Shown in pieces: positions 12,926 to 26,798 of a stretch of 64,000 nt of DNA. Position numbers and translations under genes: made by a program. Numbering within the stretch: position 1 is the stretch's first letter; each line of letters begins with the position of its first letter. Origin of the DNA: Alisma plantago-aquatica (Eukaryota > Streptophyta > Magnoliopsida > Alismatales > Alismataceae); the NCBI GenBank assembly GCA_963693085.1, contig OY856409.1:1338606915-1338670914 (forward strand). The letters run 5' to 3'. Below the pieces are notes generated by a model. The model had not been told where the DNA came from. It did no database searches and worked only from the letters and a program-made list of their open reading frames with translations.

Positions 12926-15900
12926 TGTAACGACCCCACCTCCCGGTAACCTCCAATTAAGGGAGACCGAAAGGTCAGAGCTGTTAACCAATAACCCAGA
13001 TCAAAGGTTCGACAAATAATTAATAACAATTAAATTTTTTTACCAACTAAACTAAAAACTGGTATAAAATAAAACTTTGCATACCTTTTTACTGGGATAT
13101 GTACATCTATATGCATCAGGAGTCTACTCTAACTAATCCTCCTTTGAACTTTAATTCTTAATTACTTTCACATATGCCACTTTACTGTTGGTTCTTTTCA
13201 AACTTGTACCTAAAACGCCGACAAATAAAACGTCGGTCAGTATATCGAAATATATTGGTATGTGGGGACAACCAAAAGTTTGCACATATAGATAACAATC
13301 TAATTATCACAATCAAGTTAATTAACAAGCCAATTTACGCTTTTCAGTATGACATTCTCCACTGCTTTTGCCCTAACCCTGGCATACCCACCTTAGGGTT
13401 TCTTTTGCCAATGACTTAAGGCCACCTTCTCAATCCCGAGCTTGGTGCCTGGGGTCACCACTCATGGTGCCCTCTAGTCATTCAATATCATAGGGCACCT
13501 TCTCATTCCCGAGCTTGGTGCCTGGGGTCACCACTCATGGTGCCCATTGGTCTACCCATCTGGGCCTGACCTTTGGCATCATCCATCAGGGTGGCATGTA
13601 GGTGCAAGAATACATACTTCTATTATTAATGTGATAATCATAGTGACTTTATGATATGCAAATATAAACATCCAAACTAATAATTTGCATTCAATGCGAT
13701 TAACCATCCGGAAAATCCTCGGGAAACTAAGACGGTTATTCATAATTAACCACATACCTGATTTGTAGATTCAACAAGCTAATAACGATTCCAAGCAAGC
13801 AAATAATCCAAGAAGCAGTTCAACAATCACAGAATTCCTGAAAAGCATACGTAACCTATTTACTACACTTTACCAATAATATATCTATTTAATTGACTTG
13901 GATTCACTTTCTAGGGTTTCTAATCCGAATTGGGGTTTTATTAGGGTTATTTTTGATCTTTTTACAACTTTCCTCATTTATACCCTAGAACAATAGTTCT
14001 AAGCGCAAAACCTTCACATATTCACATTAGAGCCTTTTTATCATCTTAGGTTCCTTCCGGATTAACAACTCATAGTTCATTATGATCTAATTCACATATG
14101 AATTCCATTTATCATTAATTCCAACTTTATCTATTAGAAAACCCTAACTATCATGTTAAGGCTATATATCCATGATTAGCAACGTTTTATATTCCAAATA
14201 TCTTAGAACCATCATTTAACAACATATTATCATATTTTTCGAATTAAATATGATCTTATCCTCTTTTACCCTAAATTAGGGTTTCTAAGTGCTTAATCAT
14301 TCATAATTGGTGTAAAACCCTAAATCATGTAATAAATCATCTATATTAGGTTCAAGTTCATCATTAACATTTCATCAGGTTACCATTACTTAATTTCGCC
14401 AATTAAGCATCATGAACCTAGCCATTAATTTCAATTAGGGTTTCTAACATAATTTCAAAGCACTTTTCCTTAACTTAGCACACTTTTGCAAATATGAACG
14501 AAATGAGGTTTTAAAAGTACTTTTATTGAATTCTACGCATTCTCTTGATCAATTTTCATATTTTGTGTGTTTTCATTGGAGCTACTAATTAATTTCTAGA
14601 AATTAAACAAGATAAGGATTGACTAACCAATGGGCTGCTGCCACATCATCCATTGCTTTTTTTTTATTTGGGCTGACCAGGACAGTAGAAAGACACTAAG
14701 GCCCCCCACACCTTAGCACACTAGTTAGGGCAAAATAGTACATTTGCCCTCATCTTCTACCTCCCACTCGTAGCAACCCATGCGAGCAACAACTTGGCTG
14801 GTCAACCGCCGAGTTGACTCTCCTCTCTAGCGCCCACAACTTCCATGCGAGTCCTCCATTGCCTCCACCGGATTCACCCAAACATGTAGGATCTACCAAT
14901 TCCTCTGGAGTTGGTTTATACAAGAGGGGCGGCCTGGTAGCTCACCGGCCGAACAGAGGAAGAGGAGAGGAGAACGACAGGGACCGCGAGACAAAATTGG
15001 GATCTAGTTTTGATGCTAGCTTTCAGCCGGAACATCTAGAGCAGATGCACAATCCCTTGGAGGGTCCCCAATCCCCCCTTATATACTTCTTTACATGGCC
15101 GACTTGCTCATGGTGAGTAGATTGGGTGAGACTGCTATGTGCCCTGAAGTCCCAGCAAACTTGGGATCTCTGAGTCCGAAATCCTCTCTCGGCTCCAATG
15201 GGACACCTTCCAAGAAATTTCGTGCAAAGACCATCGAGAAAATCGGTCTTAGATATTTGCTTCCCTGATCCTTTTCTAAAATAAGAGTGCGAGTAGAAGC
15301 CTCTGTTGGATCCCAATCCAACGGCTATAAGCCATGCGCCAAGAATTCCTGATTAATTAGATAAAAAGACATCATATTCACTTTAGGAAACTTGAAAATT
15401 TCATAACTCCCAAACCGTTTATCCAATCGATCCTAAAATTTGAGGGAAAGCCCATAATGACTTAATATACCTATACCAAAATTGGGATCATTATATAAAA
15501 TAAAACGTTCCTTTTATTTATGTGCAAGATATCACCTAATTATATATGTTTCTCACATATTTTCTCTTTCTCTTGCTAATAAATTATTATTTTGAATTCC
15601 TTGAACATCAAGGAATCCTAATGGCTTAGAATCCCATCTTGATAATATTCATTAGCCTCTCACTATATTTTATCTATTATTTTCTCATTATCCTATTTAT
15701 TTCTTATCGAAATATCTCCTTTTGAGGATTTCTCTTTATCTCTCTTCTATTTTCCTCATTAGCATTCCTTTTAACATTAGGAATCCTTGGGATACGAAAT
15801 TCCACTAAGGATTACTCAATTATACCTCTTTTCACTTGTTTCCCATATTTTACCATTGTTTTAAATTTCTTTCTTAATAAAGAAATGATTATTTGATCTT

Positions 15901-16226
15901 TTCTTTTCTTATTGTCTTTTCTTCGCAATGTTGGACTCCTTGGCACCCAAGGAACCTAAGAGGCACGAAATCCATCCTTGTATTACATTCTTTTGCTTTC
16001 TAGAGGTTTCCACACCTTTCTTTTCTCAAAAACTCAGTTATTTATTTACTAATTGAATTTCCTTGTTATTGGGCCCAATAGCCAATAAAGCCCACAACAC
16101 AATGATCAAGGCTATTGTAAACGAAACTTATTTATTCAAAACAAATTATATCATTATTTGTTCCAATTTCTTTGATATGAGAAATTACATTTCTCACCAA
16201 ATGAAACCAAAACTGGGGTTGTAACA
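12926..16226 (-). mobile_element. 3' LTR (3.3 kb) of degenerate gypsy chromovirus-like element
   Basis: In plus orientation it starts TGTAACGACCCC and ends GGGGTTGTAACA. The mate is 20655-33764, which is interrupted. The element reads on the minus strand: the adjoining purine tract at 16227-16240 reads AGAGGGGAAGGA on minus and abuts TGTTACAACCCC. A minus-strand TATA box (TATATAAGG) is at 15077-15085. Open frames inside are chance products of non-coding LTR. Confidence 0.85.
15077..15085 (-). promoter_or_regulatory. TATA box of the gypsy 3' LTR
   Basis: TATATAAGG on the minus strand; the matching place in the other LTR (32611-32620) reads TATATATAGG. Confidence 0.5.
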
Positions 16227-19200
16227 TCCTTCCCCTCTTATAAGAATTTTGCCCTCAAAATTCCATCAAGCAAGCAAACAAACAGGATAAGCCTTTCATA
16301 TGTCCATCATGGCTCCCATGTGGCTTCACCCTTTCCATGTTGCTTCCCCAGAACCTTCATCATCTCATATTCTTCCATCTGAGTTCTTTCTTACCTTGGT
16401 ATATCGTACCCTCATAGGTGACTCAGGACACTTCGGCCTCTCAAAAGCTGAATTGGTTCAGGGCTCAACACCTGGCTTAGGTACCTCACATAGTGCTCTA
16501 GATCATACTCATGTAACACATTATACATCATGTTATCCTGAGGGGTAAGGCTAAACACAACCATTTCCACCAATCCATCTCAAATGGACCCATATATCGG
16601 GGACTCAACTTTCTCAACTATAGCTTAGAGGGGTCAGATTTTCACATCACATACTCTCCCACAGTGAACTGCATGTCAGTCTGCTTTGCATCAGCTCACG
16701 ACTCATGTCGCCTCTGGGCTCTCTCTCAGCCATTGCACGATCAAAGCGACTTCATCTGCACACATTGTGGTTCTTTTCTAACCTTCACGAGGCCTCCTTC
16801 ACCAACATCATCTTAATGAAGTGGTGACCGACACAACCTCCCTATAGAACTTCTTACATCCCGATAAAGGCTATGGTGGTTAACATCACATCTTAAGAAT
16901 GGTCTCTTTGTATCACCCTGAACAAGCACACTTGCTCTCATCAGACCCTCTAGTCTGGATCATACTAACCATTAGTTAGGGGTGATAAACTATACTATCA
17001 TCGAGTTCTTCATGTATCTACTTCCACCTCATGGAAGTGAACCTTTAGGTCATACTCAAGAACTTTTGAACTTGCATCATGGTGTAGTTGAACCATCTTT
17101 CTCTCTTAAGTAGTTCAATCGAATTTATCCCTTAACAACATTCTTTCTATCTCATGTCATCTAGGTAAAGCGATCTACCATAACCCATATTGCATCTTGA
17201 CCTTCTTTGGTCTAGGGAAGACTTACCACCACATCTATAGTGATGAATTTCCATTCCCTCTTGGGGATTCTTTAACCTCTAAGTCAAAGCACTGGGTTAT
17301 TGTGTTCATCCTTCACTCTTGGCTTGCATGACCACATGCTACATGCAACTTCACATCAAGCAACCAAAGTGCTACTATCACTTACTATCTTTGTAGTATC
17401 ATGGTGTTTGGTGATCTTAAAACCATGATCTCCTGTATGTCATGATTCCTCAAGATCGATTCCTCGGAAACCCTAAACCACTCTCAATAGGGTTTTATTA
17501 CCTTCTTATCCAAAGAAGTGTATCTGAGGTTCTACCACCATCCTTTCATTGCATCAAAGCCCATGCTAGCTAACCAAACAACCATTAACTTGTTCAACAT
17601 ATTTCGTTACATCGGAGTGTCAGCCATACACATCTCCTTTCCAGACTTAGGGTTAGCCTAACAACCTCTTCTAGTCTCTAACCAAACGAGGCAGCTATAT
17701 CTCAACCAAAGCATCCATTACCACTTCACATCCTTAGGTAACATTGAAGACATACACCTCCGTGTATTCCACTTATCGTCTCATCTCAAACTCTAAGTCT
17801 ATCTTCATTAAGAAATTCAGAGCTCATTCACTTGGTTATCGAACTCAACTTGTATACCCCATAGCTCATGATAAAAACATCCTCCTAAGATGACTGCCTC
17901 ATTTTCTCTTGATGTTTGTAAACCATCCACATATTGTTCACTCCACCAAGGTATGTTATCATCTCTGTCCTCATACCCCATAGTAACATTTTATCTCACA
18001 TCATCTTTATCTTTGGTGTATGGCATGCATATTGTCCTATCTCTCAATCCCATAACAAGAGGAAATAAGCATTTGGCTGTAGTCCAAATACAAAGTTCTT
18101 CATGTTCCAAGAGCAGAGATGGTACAGCCCACCTTGCCAGTACACTTTCAAATCTAAGTTGAAACGTGCCACATATGTTTCTACACCACAACCATCTTGA
18201 TATCAAAGTTACTTCCATGGAAAACTGGTCTCGAGCCTACTGGGGTTTACACACAATCCTTGGTCATCTCCTCTAGGTCTATAGGGTGTCGACACTTTTG
18301 GAGTTATCCCTTTTCCCTTATGCATCCAGAGAGTGCCCTACTCATCTCCCCTTTGGGTCCCATGAGTTCATGAAGGTGATCAATCTCCTAACCCATGGCC
18401 CTCAGACAATGATAGTTGTTACCTCCCGACCCTATGGTCATGTGCAACTAGGGAATTAGGAAACCCCTACTTCCATCGGTCTTATCCCTACCTGACCCTT
18501 GGATAGACTTAGGATTCTAACATAGTACATGTTCAACTTAGAACCTTACCCCAAGCCTTCATCATCTCTCTCCGCATTCATGGGCTGACTTTCATCCTGG
18601 CATAGGGGTCATGGTGACCTGCCTTCCTTGGTCAGGCCCCATACTAGTTACCTCCATGGTAACACATCCACGTGCACCTAGAGATGGATATCTATGGGTC
18701 TACAGGTTCATTCTCATACCATGTACTTTTCACTTAGCTTCTCAAGATCCTATGAGACCTTTTCCGGTTTCCTCAAAACTCACAAAACTGGTATACACCC
18801 TACAAAAGGGTCCCTCTCCCAGGATGGGAGGAAACTACATCTTGATAACAAAGGTCACAAACGTCCTTATGTTTAGGGTATACATCCACATGAGCATGAT
18901 TAGCCCTATCAAGCTACTAAAGCACAAGCAGACACCTACGAAACCATGCTAGGTCATACTTGTTTTCTTTCCTCAACACTAGATCATGATCATACCTTCC
19001 CATGTCATCCACTTAGCTGTGAGGGGTTCATCAAACATGACTTAAACTTAAGGGGTTTCCTTTACCTCTACACATGAGGAGTACCATGTTCGAAACTATA
19101 GAGACTCAAATCTCATCATGAGCATTGGGTACACTGCTTCCCCTCTTAGGCCTAGGAACCCTAGGTTCACCTTTGGGTGTCCAACTGCATGCTCAAACTC

Positions 19201-20654
19201 CTAACCACAAATCAAGCATGTATAAGGCATGGCATGCACTCCATGTCATCCTTCAACTCGAGCAACACATCAGGGTCGAGTCCTCCTCAAGGACAACCAA
19301 CAAGGTACAAGGCCTCACAACCTATTACCAAAGCTCTCCAGGTCTAAGGAACTCTTCTTCTTGTCTCAGAAGGTAAACACCTATACCACATGCACATAGG
19401 TACCAGAAGCATCATCCTCTCTCTAGGGTTTGGTTCCTCTAAAGGTAACCAATATATCATCATCCTCCAACGATCATGCATGAGGCAACCACTATCATCC
19501 ACTTAGGTCGCATCATTCTCGTCTCCCCACTGTTCCTCACATCTTGGGGTTTTAGGTTTCCAACCTTCTTGCTTGGTTCCTTCTTTCTCTCTCTAAAGCT
19601 AACTCCACATCCAGTCATACTACTAGAGGTCATCTCTCCATGAAGGATCAATCTCACAGGCATACCTCTATGTAGGTGAAGCCTATGCTCAAACTTATGT
19701 TTACTCATGATTATCCATATCTTTTTATGCTTATCTCATAAGCCATCCATCGTGCCCTTCTAGCCAGGGTTTCAACCTACTACCGTACCACTGACGTACT
19801 CTGGGTGCATGTTATCCCTTACTTGCATAAGCCCATAGGGTTTATGTAGGTTCTTCACTAACCTCATCAATGAAGGAGCTATCCTTCACTCTAACATGCA
19901 CGACCCTTTCCAGGGTTGGGTCGTCAAAGGTACTAAGTCATCTAACCTCTCATGGATCGTATGGCATCCAAGAACATGTCCATCCAAACACCCAGTCAAC
20001 CATGACATCTGACTCATCATGTCATCTCTCTCTCTAATCTCCACTTAGGGTTAGGGTTAACATCATCCTTAGAGGATGTTCTAGGTCTCTACTTTTAATG
20101 GAGATCTCTACCTCCAAGACTAACTTTCTTTACTTATCCTCCTGACAAGAAGGTCTAGCCTTAGGTCTTTCCCGAGGGCATGACAACTCATGTCATATGA
20201 CCTAAGGATGTATCTATTCTTTAGTTTATGCTTACTCTATTAAGCTTATGTCCATGACATCTTATTTACATGCTTTTCATTAATTTGGTGGAGGATTCCT
20301 TAGACCTTACTAACCTTACCCATACCTCAAGAAGGTGAGGAGAAGAGAGAAAACCCTAATCCTTAAGGTCCTTAATAGAATTTGAGTTGAGAAAGGATGA
20401 ACAATATGAGAGAGTCCTAAAGGTATCTTATTTTGAGTCATATCCTAAGACATCGGCCAGACAGTCACACAATCCGGGAGTCCTCATATTCCGACTAGTG
20501 GTGCGGAGGAAATATTGCCAGCCCCCGGACGTGATCCTTTTCTAGACACATAAGTCTTTCGAACAATCCTCTAATAACTTCCTTGGTTCTATGGAATTTG
20601 TAAAATTTAATAATTATTAAAGATTAAATGAGGAACCTATGCTCTGTTACCAAT
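16227..20654 (-). pseudogene. Decayed gag-pol interior of gypsy chromovirus-like element
   Basis: The 4.4 kb interior lies between the two 3.3 kb LTRs. On the minus strand it begins with a primer-binding site TGGTAACAGAGC (20641-20652, initiator tRNA-Met type with one mismatch) two bases after the LTR. It ends with the purine tract beside 16226. No long ORF survives. Remnants are visible in translation: an integrase core phrase (WKFITIDVVVSLP, then after a stop TKEGQDAIWVMVDRFT) at about 17165-17275, and a chromodomain-like GEATWEP phrase at about 16304-16330, matching EATWELEDEMR of the better copy near 62.8 kb. The length fits a full gag-pol that has decayed. I could not place RT or protease. 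Confidence 0.7.
20641..20652 (-). other. Primer-binding site, initiator tRNA-Met type
   Basis: On the minus strand TGGTAACAGAGC lies two bases after the LTR end at 20655. The usual plant form is TGGTATCAGAGC. Confidence 0.75.
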
Positions 20655-21133
20655 TGTAACGACCCCACCTCCCGGTAACCCCCAATTAAGAGAGACCGAA
20701 AGGTCAGAGCCGTTAACCAATAACCCAGATCAAAGGTTCGATAAATAATCAATAACAATTAACAAATTTTACCAACTAAACTGAAAACTGGTATAAAATA
20801 AAACTTTGCATACCTTTTTCAAACTGGGATATCTACATCTATCCACATCAGGAGTCTACTCTAACTAATCCTCCTTTGAACTTTAATTCTTAATTAGTTT
20901 CACATATGCCACTTTACTGTTGGTTCTTTTCAAACTTGTACCTAAAACGCCGACAAACAAAATGTCGATCAGTAATCGAAATATACTGGTATGTGGGGAC
21001 AACTAAAAGTTTGCACATATGGATAACAATCTAATTATCACAATCAAGTTAATTAACAAGCCAATTTATGTTTTTCAGTATGACATTCTCCACCGCTTTT
21101 GCCCTAACCCTGGCATACCCACCTTAGGGTTTC
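20655..21133 (-). mobile_element. 5' LTR of gypsy element, part 1 (before nested insertion)
   Basis: The first 479 bp, in plus coordinates, of the 5' LTR, starting TGTAACGACCCC and closely matching 12926 onward. It is cut after GTTTC by the Athila-like insertion and resumes at 30929. Total LTR without the insertion is about 3310 bp against 3301 bp for the mate. Confidence 0.85.
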
Positions 21134-22730
21134 TGACGTGTATTTTACTACGCGCTTAAACGCAAGTATACGCGTCGAGTAATATAGGCCTTTGTGAGGC
21201 CCGAGTCGAACACAGGGATACATGAATTATTGGAGACTCCTACTAACTAATTGCAATCAGCTAGGCCAGATAACAAAGTAGGGTTTGTTGTCGAAATTAA
21301 AAGAAAATAAAATGAAACAAAGAAAACAATCAATTAAATGTTAATTTAATCAATTCAAAAGGGTATCTTTAGGATTGTGGTTTCACCGCGGGTCAACATT
21401 GTATTAGGTTTTATATAATTCCTCACTCTTCTCTCTCTATCCGGGTAGTGGCCTGAAAACAGAATTACCCACTGTCGTGGTGTAATTCACTACTTAGGTT
21501 TAGGTTGATTCCACCGTCGTGGTAATCATTCCCCTAAACTAAGCGCATTACAAACGGTCTCTCAGTTTCCACCATTAATTTTACACCTCCTTTGTCAAGG
21601 GATTTATCGATTAATGTAGGTTTCGTCTCTTTTCAACCGTTAATCCTTATGTCGAAGTGATTAAGGGCATTAGGTTATTATTATGGTGATCAGGCATAAC
21701 AATATATATGGAGAAAATGAAACTATACCACGGATTTAAGAGAGAAAATATGAATTATCAATATAAAATTGTCATACAATGCATTCCCGGGCTACTCCCG
21801 GTCCTAAAGATGGAGGGTTTTAGCCTCTCATGTTCATCTCACACGAATACATGGTAGAAATAGGGGAATTCATAAGAAAAACGTGAAACAAGTGGGAAAA
21901 CCCCTGAACGGAGAAGAACCGGTGGATCCTTTATGTAGAACACGAGCTTCCCCACCTGTCGGTGGTGGAATTCGTCTTCGGCAGCGTCCGGATCGACAGG
22001 GATGAGCTTCTGGTCTCCGTTCTCCTTTCTCTCCTTCCTCGACACTCGTGCAATGCAAAAATGAGATGATCCTCTCTCCCGGCCGCCGTCATTAGGTATA
22101 AGTCCCTAATTAGGTCGTCAAATAACTCCAGCCGTCTGATTGAGATCAAAACGAATCCAACGCATATCTGCCAGCGTCGATACCATCGACGCGGGTCGAC
22201 GCGGGTCGATGGTATCGACCCAGCGTATTAGCGGCATCCTTCTTTTCTTTTCGTCTGAGTGCTTGTGATCATCTTGATACCATCGACTTGGGTCGATGGT
22301 ATCGACTCTCTTTAGCGTTGGTTGTTGTCGTTTAGCGACGCTGTAGAGTCGATGGTATCGACGGATTCCTCGCCAGCAACCTGAAGGGATCTCGATGCCA
22401 TCGACTTGTGTGTCGATGGTATCGACTCTGCGCTGCTCTTCTCGGCTGGCAACTTGTGGCTTGGTCGATGGTATCGACTTCCGTCGATGGTATCGACGGA
22501 AGCAGATACTTGTTTTTCCTGAAATTCTAAAACAAGACCAAATAAATCCACACAAATTATGATAATATGATAAATAATGCTCAAAATGATACAACTAAGG
22601 GGATTTGACATAAAATGATGGCAAAGACCGAAATGAGTGAATTATGCAATATTATCCATAAAAACGACTAATTAGAGCATAAAACACATATGAAAAAGGT
22701 CTATAAATGCGACTCGAAATCATCGCATCA
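21134..22730 (-). repeat. 3' LTR of the Athila-like element
   Basis: A 1597 bp LTR. It carries nine arms of the GTCGATACCATCGAC family at 22176-22497, mostly as pairs; one stem has a duplicated GACGCGGGTC loop segment (22188-22205). Confidence 0.92.
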
Positions 22731-24274
22731 AACTTCCCTAAGCTTAAACATTGCTCGTCCTCGAGCAACTAATCCTTAGAATAGAATTGCAGATGTCAAC
22801 TAAAAATCAACAAACCAACCCAACATCCCATGTGACTCCCACTGAACATTCTCAAACCGGCCTTTTCTAACCACAGAACAGTAATTACCCTAAAGGCGAC
22901 AATAATCATCAATAAGAGAAATTATCCTTAAAACCGATGAACACTATCACATAAGGCAGTTAACATAATAAAATTCGTCGATTCAGCATTGGTGCATCTT
23001 GTAATCGCCTATACTACGTTGCTCGCCCTAACTACCATCTACATGGAAGCAGTTCTCCTGATAATCATTAGTGAGGAGAAATTCACGGTGGCCTACCAAT
23101 CCGAGCAACGGGTGGATGGAAATGGGTGGTTCATGGAAGAACTTGGCAGTATTGTACAAATTCAACATGCATAAAACAAAAATGTCCTAAATGATGCAAA
23201 TGCACATTAGAAATGCCCTAATGCCTAAAATTGGGTGAAATGATGCGTGCACTACCCTTCCACCCCAAAATGAGATGGAAATCTAAGTAAGCCACATGTA
23301 CTCAATTTTCCTGTAATGCGAGTGATATCATGTTCCTTTCTCCCTCTCATTCCACTTTCTTCTAAATTCTTTTTTTTTTCTTTTTCTAACTTTTTTTTCC
23401 AAAATTTTTTCTTCACTTTAGCCCACGTATCCATAATTGCTTAGAGATAAGTGTATTGGGCTATTTACTTCATGCTTAGAAATCTTTGCAATATTTCGAA
23501 GGTATGGAACAGTTTAGATCACTTTTGAGGAAAAATTGAGATACATGGTGTACTTTATGCATGAAAATCATGAGTGCAACTACATGACATGCACCTAAAA
23601 GGAATGTGCATGAATCCCTATATATTTTTTTTCTTTATGCAAACGTATGGAAAATATCAATGCAAGTCCTCTCTAAATGCTATGCACACAAGAAGGAATT
23701 GAAACTGCACTTTACTTCCAGTTCTTAGGTGGATTATGGAAAAATGACGTGGAATGATCACAAGATTAAATGACTGAACCTTAGAAAGATATTATGTGTC
23801 CCTCCTTACTGACCTGTGTAGTGGTTTGGAGGGTTCTCTCTCTTACATCCAATTAAGGTCTCATTACCATTTGGTTAGGTTAGGCTCAAACAACCGTTAC
23901 TATCCACTTTTCATGAGTCAATGGGAGTATAAGTGTGAAATGTTGCTTTAAAGTTGACATAATCAATCATTTTCATAGGATAAGTTCCCCAAGGACAACC
24001 AAGTCAAGCTATCCAAAGACACCAAAAAATTTTAAAATTCCCTTAAATTTCCCATGAATTAACAGCAAGATGACAAACTTTTACGACATCCACAGTTACA
24101 CTAGATAGCACGTGGATCCTACCAAAACTAAAAATGCAAGAAACAAATAACACTGCTAAAAACTAAAAACAATAAAAGAAAAGATAGAGCTGTTCCAGCT
24201 ACCCCCCTAAGCTTGAATTTGACTATGGCCTCATAGTCAAAAACAATCTTAAGAGTGGAACAGAGATACCCTGA
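22731..24274 (-). other. Non-coding 3' tail of the Athila-like element with polypurine tract
   Basis: About 1.5 kb between the 3' ORF and the 3' LTR with no ORF of note. At its end the minus strand reads GCTTAGGGAAGTT directly before TGATGCG of the LTR: the polypurine tract (22731-22743), as in other Athila elements. Confidence 0.75.
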
Positions 24275-25861
24275 TCATTCTTGTGGAGGCGGAGGTGGGT
24301 ACTGTGGGGCCGTAGGATCCCAAGAAGGATACTCCCCCTGGAAGCTCGGATTGTAATGGGTCCTCGGCGGAGGCTGTGGATAGCCTCCAAAGTAGCTCTG
24401 ACTCCAGTAATGGTCGTAAAAGGGCTCCTGTTGCATCTCCATCCTTTGCAACCGGTTGTGTATCTGCTGTTGGTTGTCGAGGAGGAGACGTTCATTCTCG
24501 AACATCACCCTTTGGTTGGCAAGTAACCGGTTCATAGTATCCTGAATACCGGTATACATCTCTAGATGCTGCTGCTGTGTCTGATGTATGTCCTACAACA
24601 TCGTATACATGCCTTGCATTGAGTAGGCACCCTCGCCTGGCTGCGAGGGCTGTGGTGATGGTGGCGGGGGCTGTGATGATGAAGACGCACCCGGATGCAT
24701 CCTAGGACTCTTCCGGGGTGCTACTCGTGCGCGAAGAGGTGTGAAAGCCTCCTCTTCCTCCTCAGCCTCGCCTTCTTGGTCGTCATTACCACCTTCTTCT
24801 TCATCGGACTCGACGGCTATGATCGGCCACCGGAAGTGCTGTGCGCCCTCGATGTGGAACACGGCGTCCGGCAGTGCGCATTCCTGGTAAGCGTGGTTGA
24901 CGTGGCAGTGTGCGTACGCCAACCCATCCCGGAGAAGGATAAGGTTTGAACGGTGCAGATGATGCACGTTCACCTTACTCCTCGTGGAAATCGGAGTCAT
25001 GGACTATAAATTCAGCCCCAAGTACATCGCCAATATGGTGATGAGCCCACCAAAATGGATCGGAGTCTTCCTTGTACTCCTCTTCACCGCCAGGATGCGC
25101 TGCAGAAAGAACGCACCCCAGTTGCATTCTTGTCGCTTCAGGAGCATGTAAAGGAAGAAAAGATCGCTCTCCTGAAACTTGCTCAATGCTAAATCGCTCC
25201 GAGCAAAGAACGTAAGGCTCAACATCCAGTGTAGGACCCGGACGAATGGATGCTCGAAGTCCGCTACCGCAGCATTGTGGTAGCTCACTGTCTTTCCCGC
25301 CAGCACTGTGACTAGCTCGGCAAAGATCTTGTCGTAGTCGGTGCGGGAATCTGGGCGCCGGTGATCATGTTGGGAGTGGTTCCAGTTAAAGATGTTGTTG
25401 AACTGCTTAAGGGTGATGTTGTAGTTGATGTTGAACAGCCGGAACGATACCCGGCCCTTGATCCACTCACGATCCGATGCAACCACGTCGTTGGGCACGA
25501 CGCAGACGTAGAGGGACGCCATAAACTCTGCCACCAATTCCTTGTAGGTGGGCCATTCGCCGAAGAACGGCTGCCCATCCGCATGGCACTCCAGCTCGTC
25601 TGGCCTTCTGCTGGTGTGGCGTGCTTGACCCTTCAGCACATAGGCCAAGTTGGCCTCGAATCCAAGCTCCTGGAGCATTCCCCGGTCCACATACCGGGTC
25701 GGCTCGATCTTCCGCTTCATGATTTCCTCATAGACCTTCCTCACCTCTGCGGATGGGTGAATCAGGCGCGGACGTGAGACTGAAGCAGTAGGGGGTGGAA
25801 CAAACTCCACGATCTCCATGGGATTCGCGTGCGAGGACGATGATCCGGCAGCGTGCACCAT
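24275..25861 (-). pseudogene. Athila-type 3' ORF (env-like position), two in-frame TAG stops
   Basis: One minus-strand frame of 529 codons is broken by TAG at 25004-25006 and 24593-24595. The first 285 codons (MVHAAGSSSSHANPMEIVEF onward) include RVSFRLFNINYNITLKQFNN and resemble the Athila ORF-1/plant transposon protein found at the 3' end of Athila elements. After the first stop there is an acidic patch (ESDEEEGGNDDQEGEAEEEE) and then a proline/serine-rich stretch. After the second stop comes a Q-rich segment likely to be coiled coil and a Pro/Tyr-rich end (QYPPPPPQE). I see no signal peptide or clear membrane anchor, so a true envelope role is unproven. Function unknown. Confidence 0.75.
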
Positions 25862-26077
25862 TGTTGCAAGAAAGATGGGATTAGAAGAAGAGAGCTCGGG
25901 GAAGATGGAGAAGTGATTCTCCGCTCGGTGAAGATCCTTGCTCGAGGTTGCTGCTCTTCAGTCTTGGAGGGCTCGGGGGAGTGCTCGGCGCAAAGGAGGA
26001 AGTTTGCTCTGAAGGTGTGACGTCAAATGACGTTGCAATTCTCCTTATATAGCCTTGGCCGGTGATACTGTCGACCC

Positions 26078-26621
26078 GTCGATACCATCGACGCGGGTCG
26101 ATGGTATCGACACGTCTCGATGCTATCCGCCTCCCTCGCGAGTATTGACGGCTGACGATTGCTGGATAGTGAAACCTGGATTGCTGACCTGTCGATACCA
26201 TCGACGCAAGTCGATAGTATCGACGCAGCACCCGGATCGCTGACGTGGACTTTGCGATCGCCGTCGATGTCTTTGTGCGGATCGGTGACATGGATGTCGA
26301 TACCATCGACGGGTGTCGATGGTATCGACTTGAATTCATTGCGACACCGCCACTTTTTCACTTCAACCTGTGACCATGTCGATACCATCGACAAGGCCGT
26401 CGATGGTATCGAGTTGACTGAGACAAATCGTTCTGAACTTCTCCAGAGATCTCGATGGTATCGACTGGCATGTCGATACCATCGACCATTATTGTGCAAC
26501 CTGCCTGTAGGTATGTCGATACCATCGACGGGAGCGTCAATAGTATCGACTCAGAGCGATTTCTGCAGCTGTCAACCTGAACCTATGTCGATACCATCGA
26601 CCAGTGTGTCGATGGTATCGA
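26078..26621. repeat. Seven-hairpin array, GTCGATACCATCGAC family (internal)
   Basis: Pairs of the 15-mer GTCGATACCATCGAC and its reverse complement GTCGATGGTATCGAC occur at about 26078-26111, 26191-26224, 26296-26329, 26378-26413, 26452-26486 (reversed order), 26516-26550 and 26587-26621. Loops are 4-6 nt. Spacing between hairpins is about 65-115 bp, and the sequence between them is unrelated. It sits between the protease ORF and the 3' ORF. Confidence 0.95.
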
Positions 26622-26798
26622 CCCTGCCTGTGCATGCACATTGAACAAACGGATCAAGGTATCTTCTTTACACTAGAATTTATAACTAAATGAAAGCAAT
26701 CTATGACTACAATTAAACTATCCTAATGTACCAATGGTTGGGTTGCCTCCCACCAAGCGCCCTTATTTAACGTCTTAGGCTAGACGGTATGAAGCTCA

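Noticed and set aside
14814..15116. 100-codon frame, repeated at 32347-32655
   Set aside because: It lies in the non-coding LTR of the gypsy element beside its TATA box, on the opposite strand to the element, and has no family resemblance.
22118..22611. Open frames with repeated VDTID / RWYR peptides (also at 26023-26644 and 30483-30809)
   Set aside because: They arise because the hairpin arms are open in several frames on both strands; overlapping frames on opposite strands show no coding bias.
24275..25861. A true envelope gene
   Set aside because: Only its position downstream of gag-protease matches; I see no signal peptide, membrane anchor or cleavage site.
26078..26621. CRISPR-like array of regularly repeated 15-mers
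   Set aside because: Repeats occur as inverted pairs with short loops, spacing varies from about 65 to 115 bp, the motif also lies in both LTRs, and the genome is a plant nuclear genome.
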